This document shows positions 11,998-24,718 of a stretch of 64,000 bases of DNA, one piece after another. The DNA is from Phorcus lineatus (Eukaryota > Mollusca > Gastropoda > Trochida > Trochidae). The position numbers were made by a program, and so were the translations under genes. The notes beneath the pieces were generated by a model. It made no database searches. It worked only from the letters and a program-made list of their open reading frames with translations, and had not been told where the DNA came from. Numbering within the stretch: position 1 is the stretch's first letter; the number at the start of each line of letters is the position of its first letter. The stretch spans positions 33,487,764 through 33,551,763 of the forward strand of contig OV121092.1 of assembly GCA_921293015.1 (NCBI GenBank), written 5' to 3'.

Positions 11998-14900
11998 ATT
12001 TTCCTACATAGAAGAAAATTATTTTGTGAAACTATCCTCAGTTTTAGAATGACTATAGAAACAGATAGGGTGTAATACAGAAAAACATCAAGGAGTCTAC
12101 CTTTAACACACAAATGTGCCTGGTTCTTCATCATTACTTTAAATGTCTCTGCATATTTAATAAATGTTTAGTAAAAATATTTTATTTATCATCTTTATTT
12201 AATCCTTTCAAGTTTTTTCTCTTTTATTTTAATCCTTGCAAATTTTATCTCTTTTGACATTAAAAGAAACCTTTTTACAAATTTGAATGTATTGAGTTCA
12301 AAATGTTTCACTCTGATTTCATTTTTTCTTCTTATCCATATATTGGTACTTTTTATTATTTGCAGGTATATATAGTAACTATTCTTTCTTGTATGATTTA
12401 TTAGATATGTTCAATTCGTAACATAATCTTAATTGAATATAATCAAAAAAATGTATTTCTTGAATATTACAAATGTCAATTTCACAATGTTCTTAACTAC
12501 CTTGATTCAACTAATAATTAAACATATTTTATTGCATTTTATAAGCTTAATTTTTGCTTACATTTCCCTTCAATATATATTTTTCCTATTTTTGATTTTA
12601 CAAATCATATGCTTTTACATATATTTTTATGATATTGATTATATTATGATTCTCTCAAATGACATATCTTAAACTTTTATTGCTTATATTTTTGTTTTCA
12701 ATAATACTTTCAAAACGAGTTGGTATGCATTGTTTCCAAAAAACTGGTCCCCATTCATATTTATGAAATGTATATGATATTTTCATAAGAAAATAAAATG
12801 ATGTCTGTATCATAAATCTAAGAATTAATGTAAGGGTTAAGTTAGTTTTTGAATGACATGAATTGCAGGAGATTTATTGAAAGGGGAATGAAATAAGTGG
12901 ACACAAATCTAAGGTGTGTATTCCAATTTATTCATAAGTTATATTCATTACATTGTTAGCAATAGGTTTGGATGCACTAAGAGGAATTCATACCTTTGAG
13001 ATTGGTCCACCACAATCAACAATATCAGTAATGGATACCAGTTCTTATTATGATCTCACATTGTACCCTGAAGAGTAGAAAGTTGATGTTGTACTTAGAA
13101 AGTTATCAAGATCTCATTAGCAAATAGTACTTAGTGTAAATGGTGTAGTGTAAATTAGTTTATTATGCAAAAACGTAATACTGTATCGACAGATCTCAAC
13201 TTGATTTTGAAAATATCTCTAAATATTTGTGACATGTCGTAACGCTAAACTCACCAGTTAAAAATAGGAGTCTATTCATATTTGAATCCTCCGATTGGCA
13301 AAATGGAACATAGTGAGCAGCATACCTTTTGTAACAAACAGGAATATTATTTTGTAGCTGTTAAATGAAAAGGCACATAAATGAAATTTCCCTTCTTCCT
13401 CCATAACAATCTGATGTTGTTTCTAATTATTGTTATGTTTGTTTTACTCTGATTGGCCATGTCCCTAACCAATCAGATGGTTTGTACATGGTAACCATCC
13501 AATCAAAGAGCTTGTATCATTTCACCAATCAACTGCTCAAAACATTCTGTGATGGGGTTAATGATAACGTTGATTAACATTTACCAGAATGAAATTTTTG
13601 ATATGTGATTAGTTTTTTTAAATGATTATTTTTGTTTGAGAATAAACTATGTGATAGTTGTTGCGGGGTTTCTTTCTTTGTTTTTTTCATCAAACTCGAT
13701 GAAAATAAATTGGTTTGTGAAACTACAAAAAAACAACACATGACGACTTTTCATTGGCTGCAAAAATGCATGTATATTCCATTAATAACAAGTAACCGAT
13801 ACGGCGCATATGACTTGATAGATATCAGAGCATTGAAGGTACTCTCCGGAGCAATAACGCTTACTATGCTTTGAACTATAACACTGAAGAAGAAATAAAA
13901 TAAGATGTCAATGGCAGTGTTTCTTGTTTTGGTGAAGCTTCCTTGTACGATTTCGAAATGAACAATTTGTGCCAGTTATCCTAAGTTATCTTTTAAACTT
14001 TTCAGCTTTCCAAATGCTATACCAGTATTCTGATTAATGTAAAACTACAACATCGAGGTGTTGATTGACGATTTGTAGCTTGTATGGTTCATACATATGA
14101 TATGCACAATGTCGTCGCGGCGTTGGAATAAATTGGGTTAAAAAAAAATCTAAATCTTTCTGAAGTCGAAATGAAATGGATGGCTTTGCGTCATGGAAAG
14201 ATAGGACTTACATCAGCATAGGTTTTCTCTCTCTATTTTTTAGAATGGTATTTATTCAGTCTTTGACAGAAAATGTCTTGTATCAATAATTTATTATCAA
14301 TTTGTCAAGATCACAAGATGAATTATCGCGTACGCGACAGCAATCCCCAAAATAAATTTGTAATATCTTACAGGTGCGTTTTCATATGACAGTTTAAAGG
14401 GATACCTAAAACACGATTCATTTTAAACATTTGTTTCGATGCTTTCTATTATTCCGCGTGTATCTTTTCATAAGTGAATATAAGCCTAATGATTTTTTTA
14501 AAAAATGTTTGACGTTCAGATTAGAAGTATTCTTTCATCCCATATGTATATAGTCCACATTCTTCAAAACATGACTTTATATGTACATACCGCGCATTCA
14601 GATAAATCCCATCTGATTGTATATTTTGAAATCTAGTATAAGTTCAAATTACAAGATCATTTTTAAAAAATAAACCTGCTTCAGTTAGAAACTGAATTTC
14701 ACGTTATCAGCTCCGCCGTTCATGCTGCTAAGTTTAAATTTCAAGACAAACTATTTTAAATTCTAGAGGAAAGTTTCTCTTTAGAAAGTCTACCTTAGGC
14801 AGAAGAGACTTCCTTATGCCAAACATACATAAAACCATAGACGGATATGGAAACAGCACGAAAGATGCATAGAGAAGAATCTAGTTTGGCCCTCTAAATT

Positions 14901-15033
14901 TATTCAAATTCATAATATGTGAAACTGTGAGCAACTCCAAACAGTTTATAATAAATTTAGTACAAAACCAATTTTTATGAAAACGTTCTTAGAAATCAAG
15001 ATTTATGTTATAAAAGTAAATCCGATGAGTATA
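11998..15033. other. Intergenic sequence, no gene seen
   Basis: It is strongly AT-rich (a TA-rich open frame at 12433-12672 has the composition of non-coding DNA). An exon-like open stretch at 12964-13078 was noted but could not be connected to anything. Confidence 0.4.
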
Positions 15034-15076
15034 TATATACATATGCATGTATGTATGTATGTATGTATGTATGTAT
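15034..15076. repeat. (ATGT)n microsatellite
   Basis: About ten ATGT units follow a TATATATA run. The same tetranucleotide forms the much longer array at 37257-37674. Confidence 0.9.
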
Positions 15077-15445
15077 TACCTTTCGTGAAGGAACCTTACG
15101 AATTATGCACTTATTTGAATATAATGTAGAAATCTGACATTTTATATTCCAGAATAAACATCTTTGGGCCCGTTAGGCCATTTTATGCCATTTATAAGAA
15201 TTTTAAAGAAATACGGAGCGTTTAGATAAAGCCTGTATTTCCTTTTAATATGATCAATAATATGATTTCGTTGTCAAACCATTGTTGACTGATTATCCTA
15301 CCAAACTATATAGTTTGATACACAATATTTGAAAAATACCTTGATAGAAATGTAAGCCTGATGAAGTGCTTTTTAATTATCATGTCAATGAAAGATATAT
15401 TAGAAATGATAAACATCATAAAAATGTTCAGTATATAACATATTT

Positions 15446-15680
15446 AAGATGGTAGCTAATATTAATACTGTAGTTTCACTGGAAAACCCTTTTTGGCAAA
15501 CTTGATTGGAATCCTGGAATACATGTGATGGCAACTATATAAGAGATATTTTGAATTGGAGATAGTATATTCAAAATGGTAGCTAATATTAATACTGTAC
15601 TTTCCCTGGAAAACCCTTTTTGGTAAACTTGATTGGAATCCTGGAATACCTGTGATGGCAACTATATAGGGGATATTTTA
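15446..15680. repeat. Tandem duplication, two units of about 126 bp
   Basis: Both units contain ATGGTAGCTAATATTAATAC, GGAAAACCCTTTTTGG and CTTGATTGGAATCCTGGAAT, followed by TGTGATGGCAACTATATA. They differ at only a few positions. Confidence 0.9.
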
Positions 15681-16784
15681 GCAGCGGCTCTATGGGTTAA
15701 TCGTCATATTATTCATCCAAGCTTTATTATCAAAGCTAAGTTCTCAAATGGACTTAGTACTATTAGATGAATATGTTATTCTTTAGGTATGTAGTCTTTT
15801 CCACAATTAAAAAATATATACGACTTGGATTGCACTATATTACAATACAGGTAGATTTTATTGAATACTACTTTTCAAAGGACAAAATATATTTCAAATG
15901 AACACTTTGTCGAAGAAAATGTCGTTAAGATTTTCCAAATGTGGTAGAAACTTTTCTGACATCTTGATAAAGAAAGACAACCTACCCATGGTCTGTGCCT
16001 AATGTGAAACCCAATTTCCTGAAGATATGGACTGGTAATCTTTATTTACTTAATTAAGAAAATGTACAAAAGATGCTAAACTTATCCCAGCCAAAAAAGC
16101 AATAAATACTATGAGCATGAAAAGGAAAACTCCTGTATTTCAACTTTTGAACAAATCTGTCGTAAAGATAATTAAAAAGGAAAGATATTAAAATAAAGAT
16201 TACATATTTGAGCAAAACATGGAGAGCAATGTTGATTTATATGCCTCGTCAGCATCATCTTTGTATGTTAAAAGTTTGACAGTATATCTAGACCATATAA
16301 AAAGATATGTATTCGTTATACCTATGTTATTGTGCAAAACGTTGAGTGATTCAAGATGATATGAATTTATGTAAAGGCCATGGAATCATTGTCTTTTAAA
16401 CTGAATAAAAAATATAAACAAAACAAATGGTCTATTTCATGAATGAAAATTCTCATAATTAGGCCATGGCGATGCATTGCTATGTCTTGAACCTTATAAC
16501 ATCAGCTAATGAAATAACGTCATGCAAGGAGCACGAAGCAGGATATAACAGTCATGTAATCCGGGTACTGCTGCTATTGGTCGAGGCAAAGTCATTCATT
16601 GGCTGGTTATAAATAGCTCTTAGCGGCTATACATCCGGTTGTCTCGGGTACAAAAACGAAAATAGTTCCTCAATTAACGAACTACATGGAGTTGAATTTA
16701 TTGAGAAAAGGTCTATCTTGCCTTTTGGTCCTAAAAAATTAATCATACGAGAATAATTAATTTGGCCTTGTCTCCATTGCGCCT
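15681..16784. other. Intergenic sequence, no feature seen
   Basis: No coding signal or clear repeat was recognised. Confidence 0.4.
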
Positions 16785-17262
16785 ACGTCAATGGTTCTTG
16801 AGATAAATTAAAAATTGTTGTTTGTGGATTTGCGTTTTTCACGGAGCTGAATCTATGGGGCAATAAGCTCATGTGGCATTAAAGGCCTGAATAAGTTATT
16901 AGGGCCATGCCCCTTTTGCATTTTACCAATGTTTCTTGAGAAGAATAAAAAAAATCTTGTTTGCGGATTTACGTTCTAAATCTATGGGCCAATAAGTTCA
17001 TATGGCATTATTGGCCTGAATATGTTTTTAAGGCCTTGCCCCTTTGGCATTTTGGCCAATGGTTCTTGAGAAGAAGAAAAAAAGCTTGTTTGTGGATGAA
17101 CGCTGTACATTGAGCTAAATCTATGGGGCAATAAGCTCATGTGGCATTACGGGCCTGAATAAGTTTTTAGGGCCTTGTCCCTTTGGCATTTTGACCAATG
17201 GTTCTTGAGAAGTAGTAAAACATCTTGTTTTTAGATGAACGTACGACACGGAGCTGTATTTA
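16785..17262. repeat. Tandem repeat, about 3.5 units of 115-140 bp
   Basis: Each unit starts with CAATGGTTCTTGAGA (about 16789, 16924, 17053, 17196) and contains CTTGTTTG(C/T)GGAT, AATCTATGGG(G/C)CAATAAG and GGCATT..GGCCTGAATA. The last unit is partial. Unit lengths differ by small indels. Confidence 0.85.
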
Positions 17263-18427
17263 AATGTAACACGATTGACACATTCTGTCGGAGCCAATCA
17301 TCCTCAACCATCTCCAATCCAACAGCTTCAATAAGGGCTTCTGAAACGGACCTTCGACATGCAATAACAACAGGTCGATCAGTGACAACCGAATATTTTC
17401 GTTATACTTTTTGGTTTATGACCGCAAATGTTAATCCGATATATTAACAAATGACATGATGTATCTTAGGAACAAACGGAATAGAATTTCATAATGATGA
17501 ATATCTGTATCAGAGCCTTAATTAAATCAATAGCTTTGATATCAGATTGCATTTTAAATTCAAAACAAATTATACATCAATTTATCATACTCTCAAATCA
17601 TGATTTGATTTAACCTCTTATCTGTATCATTAGTTCAGTCAACAGATAAACATTTCTATATAAAAGAAAGTCCATTTCTTTTATACATATACATTGTAAC
17701 TGTACAGACAAACTTGATAAACTGTTTCTTGTTTTACGTAAGACAGATTATACGAAACCCTTTATGGCGTAAGACAAGGTTGTTAGCTTTCACCTATAAT
17801 ATTCTATTTGTATCTAAGTTGTATAACGGCGGGATAAAAAAAAATCTGGCATAAAAGTTCTCAGAAAGGTTCAAATCCATTCTGATACCTAATAAATTTT
17901 GTCAGGCTAATTATTGCATAACCAGTTTATTTTATATCATATCATTAAATATCATGTTGTGTTATGTGAAGTTATGTTATATTGAAATAAAGCCGATTAA
18001 AATACAATATCAAAGGTATCAAGCAGTTGTTTTAGATAAATGAAATGATCTCTAGAAAATGAAAATAAATGTCAATTGCAAAACGATGTTTTTTAATCTT
18101 AAGATTACAAAACAAAAGTACCATGATCGGTTAAGCTTTGCTAATCCATGTTTCTACCTGAAATGATTAAAAGCTCTACATTCTAACATTGATGCAAGTG
18201 GTTTTTGCTTGAAACTTAATTATTTCTAAGGATGACTGGGTCCATGAGGTTGAGTGACGAAATGTTTCGACCCTTTGATAATGTATTAGGCATTAACTAA
18301 TGTTCATTAGGAAAAAGTTGAAATAATAAAACTTTTAAAAACGTGCTACCGATCCCTTAAATGGACTAAATAACCTTACTTAATCATGCCTTGTGATAAG
18401 ATGTTTTAAATGCAGTTAAAATATTGA
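17263..18427. other. Intergenic sequence, no feature seen
   Basis: AT-rich, with no coding frame of convincing composition. Confidence 0.4.
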
Positions 18428-18436
18428 CCTTAGTGA

Positions 18437-18505
18437 CATCTTCCTACGCAAAGCTAACTTGGACAGTTCAACACTGGCGATAGTTAAGCTTTGCGTAGGA
18501 AGATG
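18437..18505. mobile_element. 69-bp hairpin element with 9-bp target duplication
   Basis: The arms 18437-18458 and 18483-18505 (CATCTTCCTACGCAAAGCT and complement) pair with one bulge. The element is flanked by exact 9-bp direct repeats CCTTAGTGA at 18428-18436 and 18506-18514. The insertion borders are therefore visible, which makes this a real mobile unit despite its small size. Confidence 0.88.
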
Positions 18506-19589
18506 CCTTAGTGAAGCATTTCTGATAACCATGCCGTTTAATTTCAGTTGATAACGTCCCTATGATATACTTGTTATAAAATACAAAATCAAATTTTAAT
18601 TCTCGGATTTCTCCCATTCACCTGATGAGAAACCTTTTTGAACTTGTTGACCCTATTCGTGCGCTGATCAATCAAGTAGTGTCACTTGTAATTGTAAATA
18701 AATGTCAGTAATATCCTTCATGATGTTTGATATATAATATATGCCGAAACAAGAAGCGTCAGAAATTCATTAGATTTTGACAATCAATCCTTATATTCAC
18801 ATTGTAAAGATTTACTTCTTAAAAGTTGTTTTTATAGCAAATTTACCGATTAAATAAATTCAAATGAGGAGAAAGTTCGATAACCTTACGTCTAAATTTT
18901 TTACATGCGATCTATTTTCAACTGAAAATCAAGTGATTTATCAAAACTTGAAAATCACAGCCTATATCCATCATTCAAAAAATTGATTGAGCGAATTCAA
19001 TTTATTTCATCTATCCTAAAGAAATATCATTCATAATAATTTGACAGTCCTCCTGTGCCTCAAATCAAATATATGTTAAAAATTATGTTTGCTTTATAAC
19101 GTGTTTTTTCAATTGGAAATAGTGTACATGTTAATTCGTTTTTAATACATTTCATTGACTCAAACGTTGGGAAATTTACTCACAGCAGAAACAAGATTTG
19201 GGAATGTGAACTAGGTCATTTAACTAACTCATGAATAAATTACACATAATTTCAACTTCTTAACATTTGTATGGGTTTTTTTTTTGAGTATCGAGTATAA
19301 AACAAGAGAATACTTAATATTTGGCAATTTAGAGAAAAAGATGAATGTTTATGAAATCGATTTGAAATTATCACTCATATTGAGTCAAAATGTTTTTATG
19401 AAACATACTGTGTGTCACCCTCCACATTTTCTCCTTAGCAATTACTTGATAATGCTATCATGCTCTCTACCTGAAGGCATCCTTATGAATTTACACCGTA
19501 CACCAATGCTCCCAAATAATATCCACCATGTGAATCGGCGCATCAATGACATAATCTATACCTATTTACATCTATCTCAAGGACTTTAT

Positions 19590-19815
19590 ATGCACAGGCG
19601 CCAGACTCTGAATGTACAATATCATGTAAGTATATATACATATAGCTATATAACATAAACAAGGTATGACAGAGTCGTGTCTGCAAGAGCACTATACTGA
19701 TCTCCTGGCTCTCCTGGTCCTGTGTAAACTTCGTAGACAGATCCCAGTTCCTATATCCGTTCCCTTTGCAGATCTGTCTCTGTCGTACCTTGTTTATATG
19801 TATATGTTATTTAGC
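19590..19815. mobile_element. Inverted-repeat element, AACAAGGYMTGACAGAG family
   Basis: The left part has TAGCTATATAACATAAACAAGGTATGACAGAG and the right part its complement ending TTATTTAGCTA (about 19815). Inside is a segment related to GTAAACTTCGTAGACAGAT. Preceding CACAGGCGCCA and these motifs recur at 34313-34455 (reverse) and 63875-64000. Confidence 0.75.
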
Positions 19816-20615
19816 TATAGTAGTGAATACTTACATGTATAAATAGAGTCAGGTACCTTTGTTTATATGTACACTTTAAGTGATCACCGAGCTGTGATTC
19901 TTTCTTGTCGGTACGTTTGTACATATTAGAAAAGTCCTAATTCTGTCTAATTTCAGTGATTGACTCATTTGATGTGAATTGGTCGATGATTTTCCCGCGA
20001 TCTCCCCATGTGGGTACATACGATTACGTATTTTTACGATGAGTTCTCTTTCTTTTCCAGGGGCTGTCTCTACATATCTGTATATCGATTCTTCTTACAT
20101 AAGTTGACGTATTTCTCACAATTTTATGTTTCCCAAATACTTAAACCTTCATCTGAAGAAATCAATTCTTCTTCGTGGTTAGATAATTTAGCATATTTAA
20201 CAAGGAGTCAGAATTTTATCTTTTTCGGAGACTCGAAACTGCATCTGAAGGATTCAATTCTTCTTCGTTGATACGTCTACATAACTTAATGTACTTTAAT
20301 GAACAGTCCCAGTTCGGTACGTGACTAACTCTGTAGATGTGAAGTGTTCTATGATTTGACAGTGATTCTTCCGTGGGTATGTAAAATAAGTCAAAGGAGG
20401 TCTAGACGCCTATATTCACCTCCGCTCAATCACCCATATGACAGACAAGAGGACAGCTTGAGGACACCTACACAGGCTTTATTCGGATAAAAGATTGGAA
20501 ACAGCCTTTCAAACCGAGGTGGATACCAGCTTGGTAGTCGCTAGCAGACGACAATTTTAAGGATCGTTTGTCGTTAAAAAATCGAAGAAAAACTTACACG
20601 AAACTGAAATTTGAA
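19816..20615 (+). other. 5' flank of the carbonic anhydrase gene
   Basis: No clear TATA box was identified. Two local copies of TTCAATTCTTCTTCG lie at about 20160 and 20250. The 5' UTR probably lies in the last few hundred bases, but its start cannot be seen. Confidence 0.35.
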
Positions 20616-23600
20616 ATGGTGTTAAGGATTTTGGAAATGGTGTCGTCGGCTAGGTATCTGTTGTTGGTTGTTCTGTGTGTCCGAAACGCCTTGACCAAGG
20701 CTGCCAAAGGAGATTTCATCCCCCCAAAACAGTGCCCACTTGCCAAGGGAATGACGTTCAGCTACGATAATGTGGCTACCGATGGTAAGTTGACGCACGT
20801 TCTTAAAGAACAACTCCGTGATTTTCATAACATATTTGGTGATATTAAATCAAAACATCTTAACTTTTCATGTCCTAAAGGCATGTATATGACAAATACT
20901 GTTTTTTCCATGAAAATCTAAAAACAGCCTTCTAAATGCACAAAAGTGTAGATATCATGTCCAATATACATGGATACAAGTTAAATAACCTAACAAACAC
21001 TATCAACTCCTAACTGCCCTCCTTGCTGTTTTAGAAAAGTCTCTAACATTACGTTTGACTATTTGACGCGCGCCATTGTCCAGTTTTCGATCATAATTGC
21101 GACGTTCTACGTTCATATTGTCACTGTACAAAACAAATTAGCTTTAAAATGTTTCTTTTTGGTACCAGTGGATACTTTGCGATCAAATGACACCATTGAT
21201 GAAGTTTGACATATATGACTCAAACAGCTCACGGAGTGGCTCTTTAAGTGGGGCTATCTAACATCTTCAGTGGAATAAAGAGTACGAAAGAATATGACGG
21301 CTTAATCTAATAATGTCTTTTATTTTTTTAAAATCTGTAATTACGACACATAAAGGTGTAATTACAACTTATGAATTGAATATTCAAATTTTGAAAGTTG
21401 TAATCACAATTTTAATGTCTAAATTAAAACTTGTAGAGTTGTATTTTCAATTTTGATGTTTTAAATTCAAGTTTTTGATGTTGTTATCACAAAAGTTTGA
21501 GGTCGAAATTATAAATGAAAAAGGTGTATATTCAAAATGCATATTCAAAAGCGGCAATCACAACCTTTACAGTTTAATTCTAAGTTATTCATTACGTATA
21601 ACCAAGTGTCACGTGTCAGATAAATCATTAGAAAAAAGCAGATGATAATATGTTCAAAAACATTTATACATTGACATTAATTATACTGGTCCAGTTAATA
21701 CCCGACATTTCCTTTTAAGGGAAATATTTTCTTATATATACTGTCAATCAAATATTATCATTTGTCAAAATGTACTCGGTTGTGACATGTTTAACAGCAT
21801 TATTTTTAAGGTGCTGTGAAAATATCTTTCATGAAAAGATTTAAATACGTACTGTTGAACAGTTCGCAAAGGGGGTTGATCCTCGTTAAAGGGACACAGA
21901 GTATGTTATTTGAGTCAAATTTGTCAAACTTTATCAATGATGTTAATTCAACGAGAAACATCGATTGTTTCTGAAAATCACAATCTTTGAGCTTTTAAGT
22001 TCAGGTGAGAGACAATAAACAGGTTTTAGTTGTAATTCACGATCGAAAACCGGACAATGACTGAAACGCAGTTTTTGAAACTTTTCTACAGTATGCACAA
22101 TTACAAATATTTGTTGATAGTGTTAACTATGTATTTTACCTGATATTAATGTAGTTCGACTTATTGACATCTATCAGAGTGTGTTTGTACTATCACCGAA
22201 AACAGGTTAATATCATAACTTTGGCAATTGAGAGGTAAAGATGCAAGTTTAGGGAGCATCTTTGAACTTAACTCAGGATATACGGTATTTTGAATCTTAT
22301 CTAATTATAAACCACATGGAAAATCAGAAAACATACTCTTTGTCACTTAAATAAAAGTCTTTAGCAGCATTCAAAATCATCATTCCACTAAAACATATTT
22401 TTTCCCTGTTACAACTGGCGATTGGTAAAGTTGTTCCTTCATTTATCAAAAATCCATATCAATTGTATTCTTAATCAAATGCCATTAGTCTTTAACCTAA
22501 TTCACCGAATGGATAAACCTTCATCAAAACACCCATCCCACAGGTCAATTCAATCCTTTCACCTCCAGGCCCCGACAACTGGCGCTCAATGTCGCAGTGT
22601 TGTTCAGGACGATGGCAGTCGCCTATAAACATCATAACGAACGATTGTCGCTGTAACGTCCCTCATCGTATCATCTATACTGAACATCCTCGGGGGCGGA
22701 TTCAGGGAGCCATGTACAATGCAGGTGAGTTGCAAACAAGAGACAGCAAAAGAAGGTTTATCCCCGGCTTACATACACGTACATGGGGAAGTCAATAAGT
22801 TTATAGAAGTGAGTCCTGATACACCTCTGAAGACATCATCGTTGATGTTATTAATGAGCCTGTTGAACACAGGTACCCTCCCGTAATCATTGAAAGTTCC
22901 AAAACTGAGCATCGTGTGGTTATCAAGTTTCTCACGAAAGAAGGGGTGAATGCGACCGAAGTACATATGACCAATGAGTATTGGAAAGAAGCCCCTCAAT
23001 ATTCTACTGTTACAAAATGATCAGCTGAGTTTAAGTCAGGTCGCAGCTCCTTGGACGATGACCCACGGTCAGGAAGGTTTGTTGAAACCATTACAGATTA
23101 TATGGTTGCGCGGGTCCAGGGCTTAATCATAACTAGATCGTAGAATAAAGATGGCCGATATCTTCGGATTTTGGTATTTCAAATGGAAGTGTTTGCACAA
23201 TAATTCATGAGCACTTGCACATGTCCAAGGTGTCTGCAAGATTGGTGCCACGAAACCTTATGCTAAAGATCAACACCAGAGAGTTGAACCCAGTTGTGAG
23301 CTCTTGGACATCTACAGTATTGATCCCGATAACTTTCATGCCCATCTGGTTACAGGGGACGAAACGTGGATTCATCACTCGGATCCATCCACATCTTGCT
23401 GAGACCAAGCAAGAATCCATGCAATGGAAACATAAGCACCCTCCTGCACACCAGACGTTCAGAACTCAGCCTCAGCTGGCAAGGTCATTTTCTTTGATTC
23501 AAAGGCCACGATACTTAGGGACTGTAAACCACCCAAAACTACAATAAAAGGAGCCTACTATAATGACTTATTGAAGGAATTGAGTAAAGCGATCAAGAAG

Positions 23601-24466
23601 AAGAGCGCGGAACGTTGACTGCTGGAGTTATGCTTCTTCACGACAACGCTCCAGTGCACAAGAGTCGTATTTCACAGGCTACACTTCAACAATGTGCCTT
23701 TGAACAACTCAACAATCGGCCTAGTCTAAATCTTGTCCCAAGCGACTTCTATCTGTTTCGCAATTTGAAATCACACTTGCGTGATGCAAGATTTGGCGAT
23801 GATGATGGCAGCTACTGGGGCGTGGCTGAGGGGCCAGTCAGAAGACTTCTACCGCAAGAGCATAGCCAGTCTCAGAGACAAATGGGCAAAGTGCATAAAG
23901 GTTAAGGGAGATTACATTGAAAAATACAGTCAATATCACAACAATTGGCTACTGTTTTATATCCACCTCTATAAACTTATTGACTTCCCCTTGTAGCTTC
24001 ATTGATCAGTTTAAACAGTATATAATTGAAAATTCTTATGTTAATATTTTCATGCGATGAAATTCTTCATAAGCATTTAAAAGTTGTTGTGATACAATAC
24101 AGAATCCAGAATTTGTAAAAGGGGGTTCACCTATTAACGAACACTGTTCATCCTTGCATTTCATCAAATTTACGGTCGTATTTAGAAAAACCGGGTAGAC
24201 GATCCCCGACCCCCAAACATTCTCTCGCCCTCTTCTCTCGATCAGCCACTGTAATACGATTTATATCTCAAATGCTGAAATCTTTATGAGGCCGAGTGAC
24301 TGACAAGACTGTTATCCCGTACGCAAATCACAGTCGATGTGAAGACGTTAATGGGGGTGATTTTACACGATTTCCTAAGTCTTTATATTCATTGGCGGAG
24401 TAAAGTCTGGATTTCCATGTGTCGGGTTGTCTCGGGTATCCATGAATTCAAAGCTCGGTGTACCCT

Positions 24467-24500
<34 letters not shown>

Positions 24501-24661
24501 TATTGTGTTTCATGACAGTCTCGTATGTATGTATGTACTGCCTGAAGCATGACTTGACAATGATTTATGACATCAAAACAATCAAGGAAAATAAAAAAAT
24601 ATACCTGAATATATTTTGGCGTGATATTTTTGGTTTACTTAGAAAATAGCAAAAAAAATCG

Positions 24662-24718
<57 letters not shown>

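Noticed and set aside
12433-12672. 79-codon plus-strand open frame
   Set aside because: Ile/Phe/Leu/Tyr-rich composition is what AT-rich non-coding DNA gives. There are no splice or family signals.
12964-13078. Plus-strand open stretch with exon-like composition (EIGPPQSTISVMDTSSYYDL) after an AG
   Set aside because: At 38 codons it is within chance expectation, with no partner exon and no recognised family. Not enough to annotate.
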